Notes: generated by a model from the sequence alone, not told the origin. A stretch of DNA of 8,733 nucleotides from Lentisphaeria bacterium (GCA_023145395.1 JAGLDW010000017.1:1-8733), one strand, 5' to 3'; shown: positions 1-6,995, counted from the stretch's first letter. Numbers and translations: made by a program.

Positions 1-423
1 GGCGAGTTTTCGGAACTGCTCGATGGTGTGGCATGGCGTCGCCGGGGCGGACCTCCCGCAGCCGCCTGCTGTTTTCAGGCCTTGCGAATTGCTGTGAACG
101 ACGAGCTTGGCGAACTTGAGCGAGGACTGAAGATCGCCGTTTCGCTGCTGCGCCCGGGGGGGCGTGTGGCGGTGATCAGTTTTCATTCGCTTGAAGACCG
201 GATCGTCAAACATTTTTTTCGCGACGAGGCGATCACCTGTGTGTGTCCGCCAGACTGTCCGAGGTGCATTTGCCACAAGGTGGCTACGCTGAAAGTGATC
301 ACGCGCAAGCCGCTGACGGCGGGGGCGGAAGAACTTTCGCAGAATCGACGTGCATCGTCCGCGAAGCTGAGAGTGGCCGAACGACTGCCCTCTGAAGAAT
401 CAACCATTCGTGTCCAAAACTGA
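1..423 (+). CDS. rsmH: 16S rRNA (cytosine(1402)-N4)-methyltransferase RsmH, 3' part
   Basis: This is the C-terminal 140 residues of RsmH (MraW), which uses S-adenosylmethionine to N4-methylate C1402 of 16S rRNA in the ribosomal decoding centre. The frame is open from the first base, so the gene starts outside the window. Family marks seen are FQALRIAVNDELGELE, the LRPGGRVAVISFHSLEDR block, a cysteine-rich stretch (CVCPPDCPRCIC), and the closing NRRASSAKLRVAER. The end of the protein has a normal length. One oddity is the segment just before FQALRI (bases 37-75). There the usual HPATRTFQ motif reads PPAAACCFQ, without the arginine and apparently with one extra residue. The gene ends 12 bases before the next start, and rsmH ahead of ftsL and ftsI is the classic dcw order. 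Identity is secure; the N-terminal catalytic half cannot be judged. Confidence 0.96.
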   Translation, partial: GEFSELLDGVAWRRRGGPPAAACCFQALRIAVNDELGELERGLKIAVSLLRPGGRVAVISFHSLEDRIVKHFFRDEAITCVCPPDCPRCICHKVATLKVITRKPLTAGAEELSQNRRASSAKLRVAERLPSEESTIRVQN

Positions 424-427
424 GGAG
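422..427 (+). promoter_or_regulatory. Ribosome binding site of the ftsL-like gene
   Basis: GAGGAG overlaps the rsmH stop codon and lies 8 bases before the ATG at 436. This spacing favours ATG 436 over the in-frame GTG at 427, which would sit on top of the site. It also suggests that translation of the small gene is coupled to the end of rsmH. Confidence 0.65.
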
Positions 428-435
428 TGCTAGAC

Positions 436-852
436 ATGATCACACGGAAAGAGGATCGGGTGCGGGGCGGACGGAGATACCAAACCCTGAAGAGCTCCAC
501 CACTCAGTCCGGCACTGTCTTTCAGCGTTTGCTCATTGTGTTAGGCTTGTTTCTCATGCTGGCTGTGGGTGGGGTGTTTGAGTATGCCCGCAACACGGGC
601 GAGCGTGACCGGCTGGCTGTCGAACGCGCCGGACTCGAGCGTCGGGTCAAGCTGCAGGAGGAGAAGCTGACCAATGCGCGGATCGTTCTCGAATCCTACA
701 AGAGCGGCAAGTACATCTTCCGGAGAATCCGGGAGTGGGATCTGGATCTGCACAAGCCCACGCGCACGCAAGTGACTGGGGTTCTTCCCGATGGCCGCCG
801 TGCGCCCATGCCCGCCTGGGTGAGGGAGAGCATTGTGGCGAGGAGTCGCTGA
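436..852 (+). CDS. Small bitopic membrane protein in the ftsL position (FtsL-like)
   Basis: This predicted 138-residue protein has a basic N-terminal tail of about 30 residues and one membrane span (about 31-49, LLIVLGLFLMLAVGGVF). A charged, leucine-containing helix follows (about 52-90, with ERDRLAVERAGLERRVKLQE) that could form a coiled coil. The C-terminal tail of about 45 residues holds YIFRRIREWDLDL. A cytoplasmic tail, a single span and a periplasmic coiled coil is the FtsL plan, and FtsL pairs with FtsB and FtsQ to activate FtsW/FtsI. The position between rsmH and ftsI is exactly where ftsL is found. The sequence itself is not recognisably FtsL, so the role rests on topology and context. 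The ATG at 436 is preferred over GTG 427 because of its ribosome binding site. The tail after the coiled coil is longer than in short FtsL proteins. An FtsB-like or lineage-specific divisome protein is the alternative. Confidence 0.72.
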   Translation: MITRKEDRVRGGRRYQTLKSSTTQSGTVFQRLLIVLGLFLMLAVGGVFEYARNTGERDRLAVERAGLERRVKLQEEKLTNARIVLESYKSGKYIFRRIREWDLDLHKPTRTQVTGVLPDGRRAPMPAWVRESIVARSR

Positions 853-912
853 GCGGGTCGTCGCGGGGGTGTCCGCCTTGAGTGGCAAGTGGAAGGCTGA
901 TGGAAACGCAGT
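853..912 (+). other. Spacer between ftsL-like gene and ftsI
   Basis: These 60 bases are the longest gap in the window. The ftsI frame is closed by a TGA at 898-900, so ftsI cannot start earlier than its ATG at 913. GGAA at 902-905 is a weak ribosome binding site. No clear promoter boxes, hairpin terminator or repeat were seen. Confidence 0.5.
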
Positions 913-2793
913 ATGAAGTTCAAGCAAGAAGTCGTTCGCACGCTACTGGCGACGCTGCTTCCAGCGGCTTCCCTTGTCCTGCTGTGCGCGCATCTTTACC
1001 GCCTGCAAGTCACTCGGCACGATGAGCTTCTGAAGAAGGCGCAGGCGAAGTACACCACGAGCCGCGCGGAAAAGGGGCGGCGGGGCCGCATCTTTGATGT
1101 GGGGGGGAACATGCTCGCTGCGGACATGGTGTTCCGTGATGTTCTGGCAGAGCCTCGCCGCTTCACCAAGCCCCGGTCCGAGTACGTTGAAATCTTGGCT
1201 GAGACACTCGGGATGCCGCGTGTGGAGGTGATCCGCACTCTGAACCGTGCAGGCAAGACCATCACCTACAATGGACGGTCCGTGGTTCTGAGGGAAGTGT
1301 CCGTGATGAAGGGCGTGGAGATCACCCGTGCGGAAGAACTCCGCGTGTTGCTGCAGAAGAAGCGGATGCGGGGGGTTCGCTGTGTCGAGCGGTCTCGGCG
1401 CAGCTATCCCAAGGATAGCCTGCTGGCGAACTTTCTGGGCTTTCTCGATTCGGGTGGGGAGGGCGCGAGCGGAGTGGAGCAGATGATGGACTCCTGCCTG
1501 CAGCCCACGAGTGGGCGCGACTACTATGAGCGGGACCGTCGGGGCAATCCTCTGCCTCGAGGCTTGCATCGCGAGGCGGAGAACGTGCGTGACGGCTTCG
1601 ATGTGCACTTGACCATCGACGAGACCGTGCAGTTGTTCGTGGAGGAGGAGTTGCAGGCGCTTGTGGAGGAGTTCGAGCCACGCGCCGCCTACGCGGTGAT
1701 GGCGGATCCCAAGACGGGCGCCTGCATGGCGTTGGCCCAATGGCCCACCTTCGACCCGAACAACCGCGGTACGATGGAGGATCCCGACTGCTGGCGCAAC
1801 CGCATTCTGACGGATGGGTTCGAACCGGGTTCGGTCATGAAGGCGGTGAGCATCTCGGGCGCCCTGGACTACGGCGTGGTCCGACTGTCGGAGGTGTTCG
1901 ACTGCAAAAAGGGGCGGTGGTTGTATGGAGGGAGAATCCTCCATGACTCGCATAAATTCGGCAACCTCGCGGTGTGGGAGGTTGTGCAGCATTCCAGCAA
2001 CATCGGCACAGCGCAGATTGCCTTGCGCATGGGTTCGGGCAGGCTCTATCAGACGTTCCTGCGGTTTGGGTTTGGCCGGCCAACGGACCTTGGCAAAGTG
2101 ACATTCTCCCCTCCGTTGGAGACGGAGGTGGGCTTTGGCAGGGAGGCATCGGGCATTCTGCGTCCCGCGCACTCATGGTACCCCGTGGCAATGACCCGTC
2201 TGCCCATCGGGCAGGGAATCCTCGTGACGCCTCTTCAGCTTGTCCAAGCCTACTGCGCGCTGGCGAACGACGGGATCATGATGCAGCCGTACATCATTGA
2301 TCGAGTGGTGGATCCGGTTACGGGTCAGAATCATGTGTGCCCCCCCCGCGTGAAATGTCGGGCCGTGCGCCCCTGGGCGGCGCGGGAGATGGTCAAAGCA
2401 CTGAAACTGGTCACACAGAAGGAGGGCACTGCCCCAAAGGCCTGCGTGCCAGGGTACGAGGTGGCGGGCAAGACGGGCACGGCGCAGAAGTGGATCCGCG
2501 ACAGCACTCTCCGCGCCAAAGGCTACTATTCGCACAAGGAGTATGTGTCGAGTTTCATCGGTTTTGTTCCTGCGGACAATCCCGAGTTCGTCTTGCTGGT
2601 GGTGGCTGACACGCCCACGAAGGGGGGCCACTACGGAGGCACGGTCGCCGCACCGACATTTCGCCGTATCTCGGAGAAGACGCTTGGCTACCTGCCGGTG
2701 TCCCTGGCTCGGAGCGGTGCGGCTGTGAGGAGTGAGAAAGGAGGGAGCCGTGTCGGCATTGACGTGGTCCGAGTGCTTGACGGCGCTGAGTGA
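913..2793 (+). CDS. ftsI: Peptidoglycan D,D-transpeptidase FtsI (class B penicillin-binding protein 3)
   Basis: FtsI cross-links the stem peptides of septal peptidoglycan in the periplasm and works with the glycan polymerase FtsW. The protein has 626 residues. A short cytoplasmic start and one membrane anchor (about 10-28) are followed by RGRIFD (57-62) of the dimerisation/pedestal domain, and then the transpeptidase domain. All three active-site motifs are present: SVMK at 307-310 with the acylated Ser307, SSN at 361-363, and KTG at 520-522 followed by TAQ. FEPGS ahead of the serine is the usual FtsI context. There are no PASTA domains at the C terminus. ATG 913 is the only possible start because a stop lies just upstream. 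The last 44 bases overlap murE, and the final 15 or so residues are poorly conserved in character, as expected for an overlap. The neighbours ftsL-like and murE fit ftsI rather than the elongation enzyme PBP2. Confidence 0.95.
   Translation: MKFKQEVVRTLLATLLPAASLVLLCAHLYRLQVTRHDELLKKAQAKYTTSRAEKGRRGRIFDVGGNMLAADMVFRDVLAEPRRFTKPRSEYVEILAETLGMPRVEVIRTLNRAGKTITYNGRSVVLREVSVMKGVEITRAEELRVLLQKKRMRGVRCVERSRRSYPKDSLLANFLGFLDSGGEGASGVEQMMDSCLQPTSGRDYYERDRRGNPLPRGLHREAENVRDGFDVHLTIDETVQLFVEEELQALVEEFEPRAAYAVMADPKTGACMALAQWPTFDPNNRGTMEDPDCWRNRILTDGFEPGSVMKAVSISGALDYGVVRLSEVFDCKKGRWLYGGRILHDSHKFGNLAVWEVVQHSSNIGTAQIALRMGSGRLYQTFLRFGFGRPTDLGKVTFSPPLETEVGFGREASGILRPAHSWYPVAMTRLPIGQGILVTPLQLVQAYCALANDGIMMQPYIIDRVVDPVTGQNHVCPPRVKCRAVRPWAAREMVKALKLVTQKEGTAPKACVPGYEVAGKTGTAQKWIRDSTLRAKGYYSHKEYVSSFIGFVPADNPEFVLLVVADTPTKGGHYGGTVAAPTFRRISEKTLGYLPVSLARSGAAVRSEKGGSRVGIDVVRVLDGAE
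2739..2744 (+). promoter_or_regulatory. Strong ribosome binding site setting the murE start
   Basis: AGGAGG lies inside the ftsI coding sequence, 5 bases before the GTG at 2750. It is an almost perfect Shine-Dalgarno match. An in-frame GTG at 2732 lies upstream of it and would have no such site, so 2750 is taken as the start. Confidence 0.75.
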
Positions 2794-4234
2794 TCTTTGC
2801 CTGGACAGTCGCGGTGATCCTTCGCTGCTTCTGTCTGGCGCTTCTTCGGATTCACGAAGGTTGCATGCTCGTTCCGTTTTTTGCGCCATCCCCGGAGAGC
2901 ATGAGGACGGCGCTGCCTATGTGCCTGCCGCGCTGGAGGCTGGCGCCTGTGCGGTGATTGCGGCGCATTCCCTTCCCGAGCTTCCCGAGCACATCGCGTT
3001 TGCACTGGTCAGTGACGCCTACGCTTCGGCGGCCCGTATCGCGGAGATTGTGTCTGGATGTCCGGCTCGGCGTCTGCGCTTGTACGGAGTGACGGGGACG
3101 AACGGAAAGACCACCGTCGCGTTTCTCCTCCGGGACATGTTTCGTGCCGAGGGGCGAGAGACGGGCATGATAGGCACTGTGCAGTACGAGTTCGCGGGGA
3201 AGGTCTTTCCTGCGGATCGGACCACGCCCATGCCCTTCGATCTCCAGCCACTTCTCGCCCAAATGGTCGAGGCCGGGGTTGATTCCGTGGTTGCGGAGGT
3301 GTCGAGCCACGCTCTGGCGCAGAGACGGATGGGAGTTGCGAAGTTCGCCGGCGCCATTTTCACCAATCTGACTGGCGATCACTTGGACTACCACAAGGAT
3401 CTGGAAAGCTACTACGAAGTCAAGAGCAGGTTGTTTCTCGAATCCCTGTCCGGAGCCGGTCATGCGGTGGTCAACGTGGACGATCCCTGGGGCGCGATTT
3501 TGGCGGAGGAGATTCGGAGCCAGGGCGGCAGTGTGGCTTCGCTGGGCCAGTCCGAGACCTGCGATGTCCGCATTACGGACGTCGAACTTGAGTTCGACGG
3601 GGTCGCGTTCACGCTTGGGCTTCCGGGTGGGAAGCACCGCTTCCATTCTCCGCTGATTGGTCTGCACAATGTGTACAACGCCTCGCAGGCTGCCGCGCTG
3701 GCGGTGTGCGCGGGTGTGTCGCCGGAGGTTGTCTCAGGCGCTGTGTCCAGATCTTGCGGCGCACCCGGACGCCTTCAGGCTGTGTCCTCTCCGCGTGGTT
3801 TCACGGCGTATGTGGACTATGCGCACACGGACGACGCCCTGCGCAATGTGCTGGCGGCGTTGCGGCATCTCCAGCCCGGGCGCATTCTCACAGTGTTCGG
3901 CTGTGGTGGAGACCGGGACCGCAGCAAGCGCCCCCGCATGGGCCGAGTGGCGGCGGAGCTTTCGGATCGCGTGTACGTTACGAGCGACAATCCTCGGACC
4001 GAAGATCCGGAGTCCATCATCGACGAGGTTCTGTCGGGAGTCCCCCGGGGAACCAGTTGCGTGCGTCTTTCCGACCGGGCCGAAGCCATCGAAAGCGCCA
4101 TTCGGGAGGCCCGCTCCGGAGACCTGGTTCTGATTGCGGGCAAGGGGCATGAGACCTATCAGGAGGTGGATGGCATGCAGCATCCCTTTGACGACGTGGA
4201 TGTGGTCCGCACGGCGATTGAACAGAACGGATAG
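2750..4234 (+). CDS. murE: UDP-MurNAc-L-Ala-D-Glu:meso-2,6-diaminopimelate ligase MurE
   Basis: MurE is the cytoplasmic ATP-dependent ligase that adds the third residue to the UDP-MurNAc peptide. It has 494 residues from the GTG at 2750, a normal family length. Domain 1 (to about 105) contains the SSDSRR and PG elements of the UDP-binding fold. The central ATPase domain has the P-loop GTNGKTT (116-122), with Lys120, then RTTP, VSSHAL (from Val184), NLTGDHLDYH, and the EVKSRLF stretch whose lysine is normally carbamylated. The C-terminal domain has VDYAHT, GGDRDRSKRP, DNPRTEDP (DNPR at 413-416) and GKGHETYQ. DNPR is the established signature of meso-diaminopimelate ligases; lysine-adding enzymes lack it. 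The start overlaps ftsI by 44 bases, suggesting translational coupling. After murE one expects murF, mraY and murD, but the next gene is unrelated. Confidence 0.97.
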   Translation: MSALTWSECLTALSDLCLDSRGDPSLLLSGASSDSRRLHARSVFCAIPGEHEDGAAYVPAALEAGACAVIAAHSLPELPEHIAFALVSDAYASAARIAEIVSGCPARRLRLYGVTGTNGKTTVAFLLRDMFRAEGRETGMIGTVQYEFAGKVFPADRTTPMPFDLQPLLAQMVEAGVDSVVAEVSSHALAQRRMGVAKFAGAIFTNLTGDHLDYHKDLESYYEVKSRLFLESLSGAGHAVVNVDDPWGAILAEEIRSQGGSVASLGQSETCDVRITDVELEFDGVAFTLGLPGGKHRFHSPLIGLHNVYNASQAAALAVCAGVSPEVVSGAVSRSCGAPGRLQAVSSPRGFTAYVDYAHTDDALRNVLAALRHLQPGRILTVFGCGGDRDRSKRPRMGRVAAELSDRVYVTSDNPRTEDPESIIDEVLSGVPRGTSCVRLSDRAEAIESAIREARSGDLVLIAGKGHETYQEVDGMQHPFDDVDVVRTAIEQNG

Positions 4235-4243
4235 AGTGGGCGC

Positions 4244-5743
4244 ATGGAGCAAATTCAAATATCCATTGACGGGCGCGAGGTCTCGGTGCCGCGCACGGCC
4301 ACCGTGCTGGAGGCGGCCGATGCGCTGGGCATCGAGCTTCCGACACTGTGCCACCGCCCCGAGCTTCCCCCGTTCACATCGTGCATGGTCTGCGCGGTGC
4401 ATGATCTCGACAGTGGCGCCATGATCCCCGCCTGTTCCACAAGAGTGGCCAAGGGCATGCGCTTGGCGACGGGCGATGAGGAGACGCTCGCCTTTCGCCG
4501 GGATGCGCTCGAACTGCTGTTCAGCGAACATGCCGGGGACTGCAAGGCACCCTGTCGCCTCGTATGTCCCCTGGAGTTTGACGCGCCGGCTTTTTTGCGG
4601 TATTCGGGGGAGAGGGAGTGGGGAGCTGCCGCGGATCTGCTGGAAGCGGGATTGCCGCTGCCGCGCACTGTGGTGGCGCTTTGTCCCGCACCGTGCGAGA
4701 AAGCCTGTCGCCGTGGCCGTCACGACACTGCCGTCGCGATTGGGGCGATGGAACGCCTGGTCGCCGGGCAGCTCAGTGGCGCAGATCCTGTGGACGCCGT
4801 CTCGGATGTGAAAGCAGTTGTCGTGGGCGCTGGTCCGGCGGGCTTGGCTGCCGCCTGGAAACTACGGGCTTTCGGCTTTGCCGTGTTCGTGCTCGAACGT
4901 GCTTCCGCAGTGGGGGGGAGTCTTCTGGAATGCGTCCGCGACGGGAGTCTTCCTGCATCCGACTTGTCCTCGGACATCACTGCGCTGAGGTTGCGGGGGA
5001 TCCAGTTCCGTTGTGACACCACGGTGACGGAGGCGGATCTGTCTTGCCTGGCGGAGACTGCGGCCATCGTTGTCGTCGCGACAGGCGCCGAGTCGGAACT
5101 TGGCGCTGTGGAGCCATCGTCCGGGGTGGTTCTGTGCGGGGACATCGTGAAACGGAACCGGTCGCCGGTTCATGCGATGGGCTCGGGTCTGAGGGCGGCT
5201 CGCGAGGCGGCCGCGTTGTGCGGCCATGTCGAGCGTGGTGTCCGGGAACGGTTGCATTGCACGCTGGGGACTCTCGTGGAGGACGAACTGGCTGAATTTC
5301 TCGCGGGGGCATCGTCGGCGCCACGCGCTGCGGGGGAGTTGTCCCCCAGCTCCGGCGAGGAGGAGGCGCGCCGCTGTCTGCGCTGCGATTGCCGGAGCGC
5401 GGTTGACTGTCGCTTGCGGACGCTCGGTGAGGAATATGGTGCTGGAAACCGTCGTTTTCCGGGTGGGGAGCGGTTGGGCGTGCGCATTGTGCGGGAGCAT
5501 CCGGATCTTGTTTTCGAAGCGGGGAAATGCATCCGCTGCGGGATTTGCGTGCGCATTTGCCAGGCGGCGGACAACGAGCCTGGGCTGGATTTCTTGGGGC
5601 GGGGATTCAACGTGGCCGTCGGGCCTCCGATCGGTGCCAGTCTGGCGGAGGCGCTTCAGAAGAATGCGGCTGCTTGCATTGCCGCCTGCCCCACGGGCGC
5701 ATTGTGTTGGAAAGACGATAAAAAAAACTCAGAGAAGAAGTGA
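4244..5743 (+). CDS. Iron-sulfur/FAD oxidoreductase with NuoG-type N terminus and GltD-like core
   Basis: A 499-residue, probably cytoplasmic electron-transfer protein with no signal peptide or membrane span. Domains in order: a ferredoxin-like [2Fe-2S] domain like that of NuoG and [FeFe]-hydrogenase subunits (Cys36, 47, 50, 64); a GltD-type alpha-helical ferredoxin region (Cys100, 104, 108 and Cys147, 151, 155 in CPAPCEKAC); an FAD-binding Rossmann start GAGPAG (195-200), with VVVATGAES and a closing GD (299-300); and a C-terminal part with CLRCDC (Cys378, 381, 383, 389), CIRCGICVRIC (Cys429, 432, 435, 439) and CIAACPTGAL (Cys478, 482). The stretch between the first ATGA element and the closing GD is only about 20 residues, so the second, NAD(P)H-binding Rossmann fold of GltD seems absent. 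The second ferredoxin motif lacks two cysteines. It starts 9 bases after murE and ends 9 bases before the fucosidase. Electron donor, acceptor and substrate are unknown, and a role in wall synthesis is not shown. Domain identity is well supported; function is open. Confidence 0.85.
   Translation: MEQIQISIDGREVSVPRTATVLEAADALGIELPTLCHRPELPPFTSCMVCAVHDLDSGAMIPACSTRVAKGMRLATGDEETLAFRRDALELLFSEHAGDCKAPCRLVCPLEFDAPAFLRYSGEREWGAAADLLEAGLPLPRTVVALCPAPCEKACRRGRHDTAVAIGAMERLVAGQLSGADPVDAVSDVKAVVVGAGPAGLAAAWKLRAFGFAVFVLERASAVGGSLLECVRDGSLPASDLSSDITALRLRGIQFRCDTTVTEADLSCLAETAAIVVVATGAESELGAVEPSSGVVLCGDIVKRNRSPVHAMGSGLRAAREAAALCGHVERGVRERLHCTLGTLVEDELAEFLAGASSAPRAAGELSPSSGEEEARRCLRCDCRSAVDCRLRTLGEEYGAGNRRFPGGERLGVRIVREHPDLVFEAGKCIRCGICVRICQAADNEPGLDFLGRGFNVAVGPPIGASLAEALQKNAAACIAACPTGALCWKDDKKNSEKK
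5720..5727 (+). repeat. Run of eight A near the end of the flavoprotein gene
   Basis: A homopolymer A8 in otherwise GC-rich DNA codes for part of the lysine-rich tail (DDKKNSEKK), 14 bases before the stop codon. Such runs can cause polymerase slippage or sequencing error. A slip here would change only the last few residues. Confidence 0.7.
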
Positions 5744-5752
5744 GACACCATC

Positions 5753-6994
5753 ATGCAGACTGCAATCTCGACTGCACGCCAGCTTGAATATCAGGACTGG
5801 GAATTCGGCCTCTTTCTCCACTACGGCATCCGTTCCTTCTATGAGGGGCATCGGGACTGGGATGGTGCGAAGATGGAGCCAGAGGCATTCCAGCCCACCG
5901 AGTTCGACCCGGGACAATGGGCCGCCATAGCGGCGCAGGCCGGCGCCAAGTACATGGTGCTGACCGCCAAGCACCACGACGGTTTCGCGAACTGGCCATC
6001 CAAGCACACTGACTTCTCGGTGGGATCCTCTTCCTGGCAGGGCGGGGAGGGTGATGTTGTGCGCGACTACGTCGCCGCCTGCCGCGAGCACGGGATCAAG
6101 CCGGGGCTCTACTATTCCCCCGCCGACTGTGACAGCGCCATCTATGATGACTCCAAGGCCTACGACGACTACTTCATCCACCAGATTTCCGAGATTCTCG
6201 AACCCCACGGCACCATCGACATCCTGTGGTTCGACGGGTGCGGCTCGACGGGGCATACCTACGACTGGCCGCGCATCTGCCGGGAAATCCGCCGGATACA
6301 GCCGGACATTCAGATCTTCAGCATGGGGGATCCGAACTTCCGCTGGGTGGGCAATGAGCTTGGAATCGCCCCCATCCCTTGCTGGAACACGGTGGATCGT
6401 GCCCCCATCGCGGTCGACACGACCGATAATGATGTGACCTCCGAGCCCCTTTGGCTCCCCGCCGAATGTGATTGCCGGATGCGTTTGCAGAACTGGTTCT
6501 ATGAAGATGCGGATGTGGACACGGTGAAGAGTCTGGACGAGCTGATGGGGTTGTACTACTACAGCGTCGGACGGGGCTGCAATCTGCTGTTGAACATTGG
6601 TCCCGACCGCCGAGGCCTGTTGCCCGAACCCGATGCACAGCGGCTTCTCGAGTTTGGCGAGGAGATCCGTCGCCGTTTCGATCAGCCCCTCCACGGTCTG
6701 GACGAGTGGGAGCGAGTGGAGGATGGCTGGGAGCTTGTGCTCCCCGAACCGACGTTGCTGGACCACGTTGTGATTCAGGAGACGCTGACGCAGGGGGAGC
6801 ACGTCCGCCAATGGACTCTGGATGCCAATCCGAACCATCAGGGCATGTGGATCAACCTCGCGCGAGGCGAGAACATTGGGCACAAGGCCATTCGACGCTT
6901 CCCCGCGCTTGCCGTGCGCAAACTGAAGCTGACCATCGAGGCGGCGGACGGCGAGGCGGATCTCAGAGCCCTCAATCTCTTTCACGTGGGGTAG
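5753..6994 (+). CDS. Alpha-L-fucosidase, glycoside hydrolase family 29
   Basis: This 413-residue GH29 enzyme is expected to remove alpha-linked L-fucose from glycans by a retaining mechanism. The barrel shows FGLFLHYG (18-25), AGAKYMVLTAKHHDGF (63-78), WPSKHTDFSV, GLYYSP, and DILWFDG. The aspartate of the last motif (Asp161) fits the nucleophile. PAECD follows, and its Glu238 is a candidate acid/base as in GH29 proteins with this motif; VGRGCNLLLNIGPDRRG closes the barrel. The last 90 or so residues resemble the beta-rich C-terminal domain of the family (W--D, IGHKAIRRFP). There is no signal peptide: the protein begins directly with the catalytic domain, so a cytoplasmic location and a small imported or internal substrate are inferred. 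ATG 5753 has only weak upstream GAGA. The gene ends 1 base before ftsW, so it is embedded in the dcw operon, where fucosidases are not expected. Family assignment is firm; natural substrate and any tie to the cell wall are unknown. Confidence 0.94.
   Translation: MQTAISTARQLEYQDWEFGLFLHYGIRSFYEGHRDWDGAKMEPEAFQPTEFDPGQWAAIAAQAGAKYMVLTAKHHDGFANWPSKHTDFSVGSSSWQGGEGDVVRDYVAACREHGIKPGLYYSPADCDSAIYDDSKAYDDYFIHQISEILEPHGTIDILWFDGCGSTGHTYDWPRICREIRRIQPDIQIFSMGDPNFRWVGNELGIAPIPCWNTVDRAPIAVDTTDNDVTSEPLWLPAECDCRMRLQNWFYEDADVDTVKSLDELMGLYYYSVGRGCNLLLNIGPDRRGLLPEPDAQRLLEFGEEIRRRFDQPLHGLDEWERVEDGWELVLPEPTLLDHVVIQETLTQGEHVRQWTLDANPNHQGMWINLARGENIGHKAIRRFPALAVRKLKLTIEAADGEADLRALNLFHVG
6988..6991 (+). promoter_or_regulatory. 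Probable ribosome binding site of ftsW inside the fucosidase gene
   Basis: GGGG, within GTGGGGTAGG, lies 4 bases before the ftsW ATG and inside the last codons of the fucosidase. It is a non-canonical but plausible site. ftsW translation would then start from within the end of the fucosidase message. Confidence 0.45.
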
Positions 6995-6995
6995 G

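Noticed and set aside
427..435. Earlier GTG start for the ftsL-like gene
   Set aside because: It overlaps the only good ribosome binding site, which is well spaced for the ATG at 436.
853..912. Possible hairpin or promoter in the gap before ftsI
   Set aside because: Short G- and C-rich stretches can pair, but no strong stem, T run or promoter boxes were found.
943..2172. Open reading frame of 409 codons on the minus strand opposite ftsI
   Set aside because: It lies entirely within ftsI, is rich in His, Arg and Ala as expected of a shadow frame, and has no family motif.
4244..5743. Reading the flavoprotein as a NuoG subunit of complex I or as glutamate synthase small subunit
   Set aside because: It shares the N-terminal domain of NuoG and part of GltD, but lacks the molybdopterin-like domain of NuoG and the NADPH fold of GltD, and no partner subunits are nearby.
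6053..6250. C-rich third codon positions in part of the fucosidase gene, as a sign of transfer
   Set aside because: A hand count of 41 codons gave about two thirds C at position three, but other parts of the same gene gave about 35-38 percent, close to the neighbours. The signal is local and does not support foreign origin.
5729..6985. Open reading frame of 418 codons on the minus strand opposite the fucosidase
   Set aside because: It mirrors the whole GH29 gene, which has clear catalytic motifs. Long antisense frames are common in GC-rich coding DNA, and this one shows no recognisable domain.
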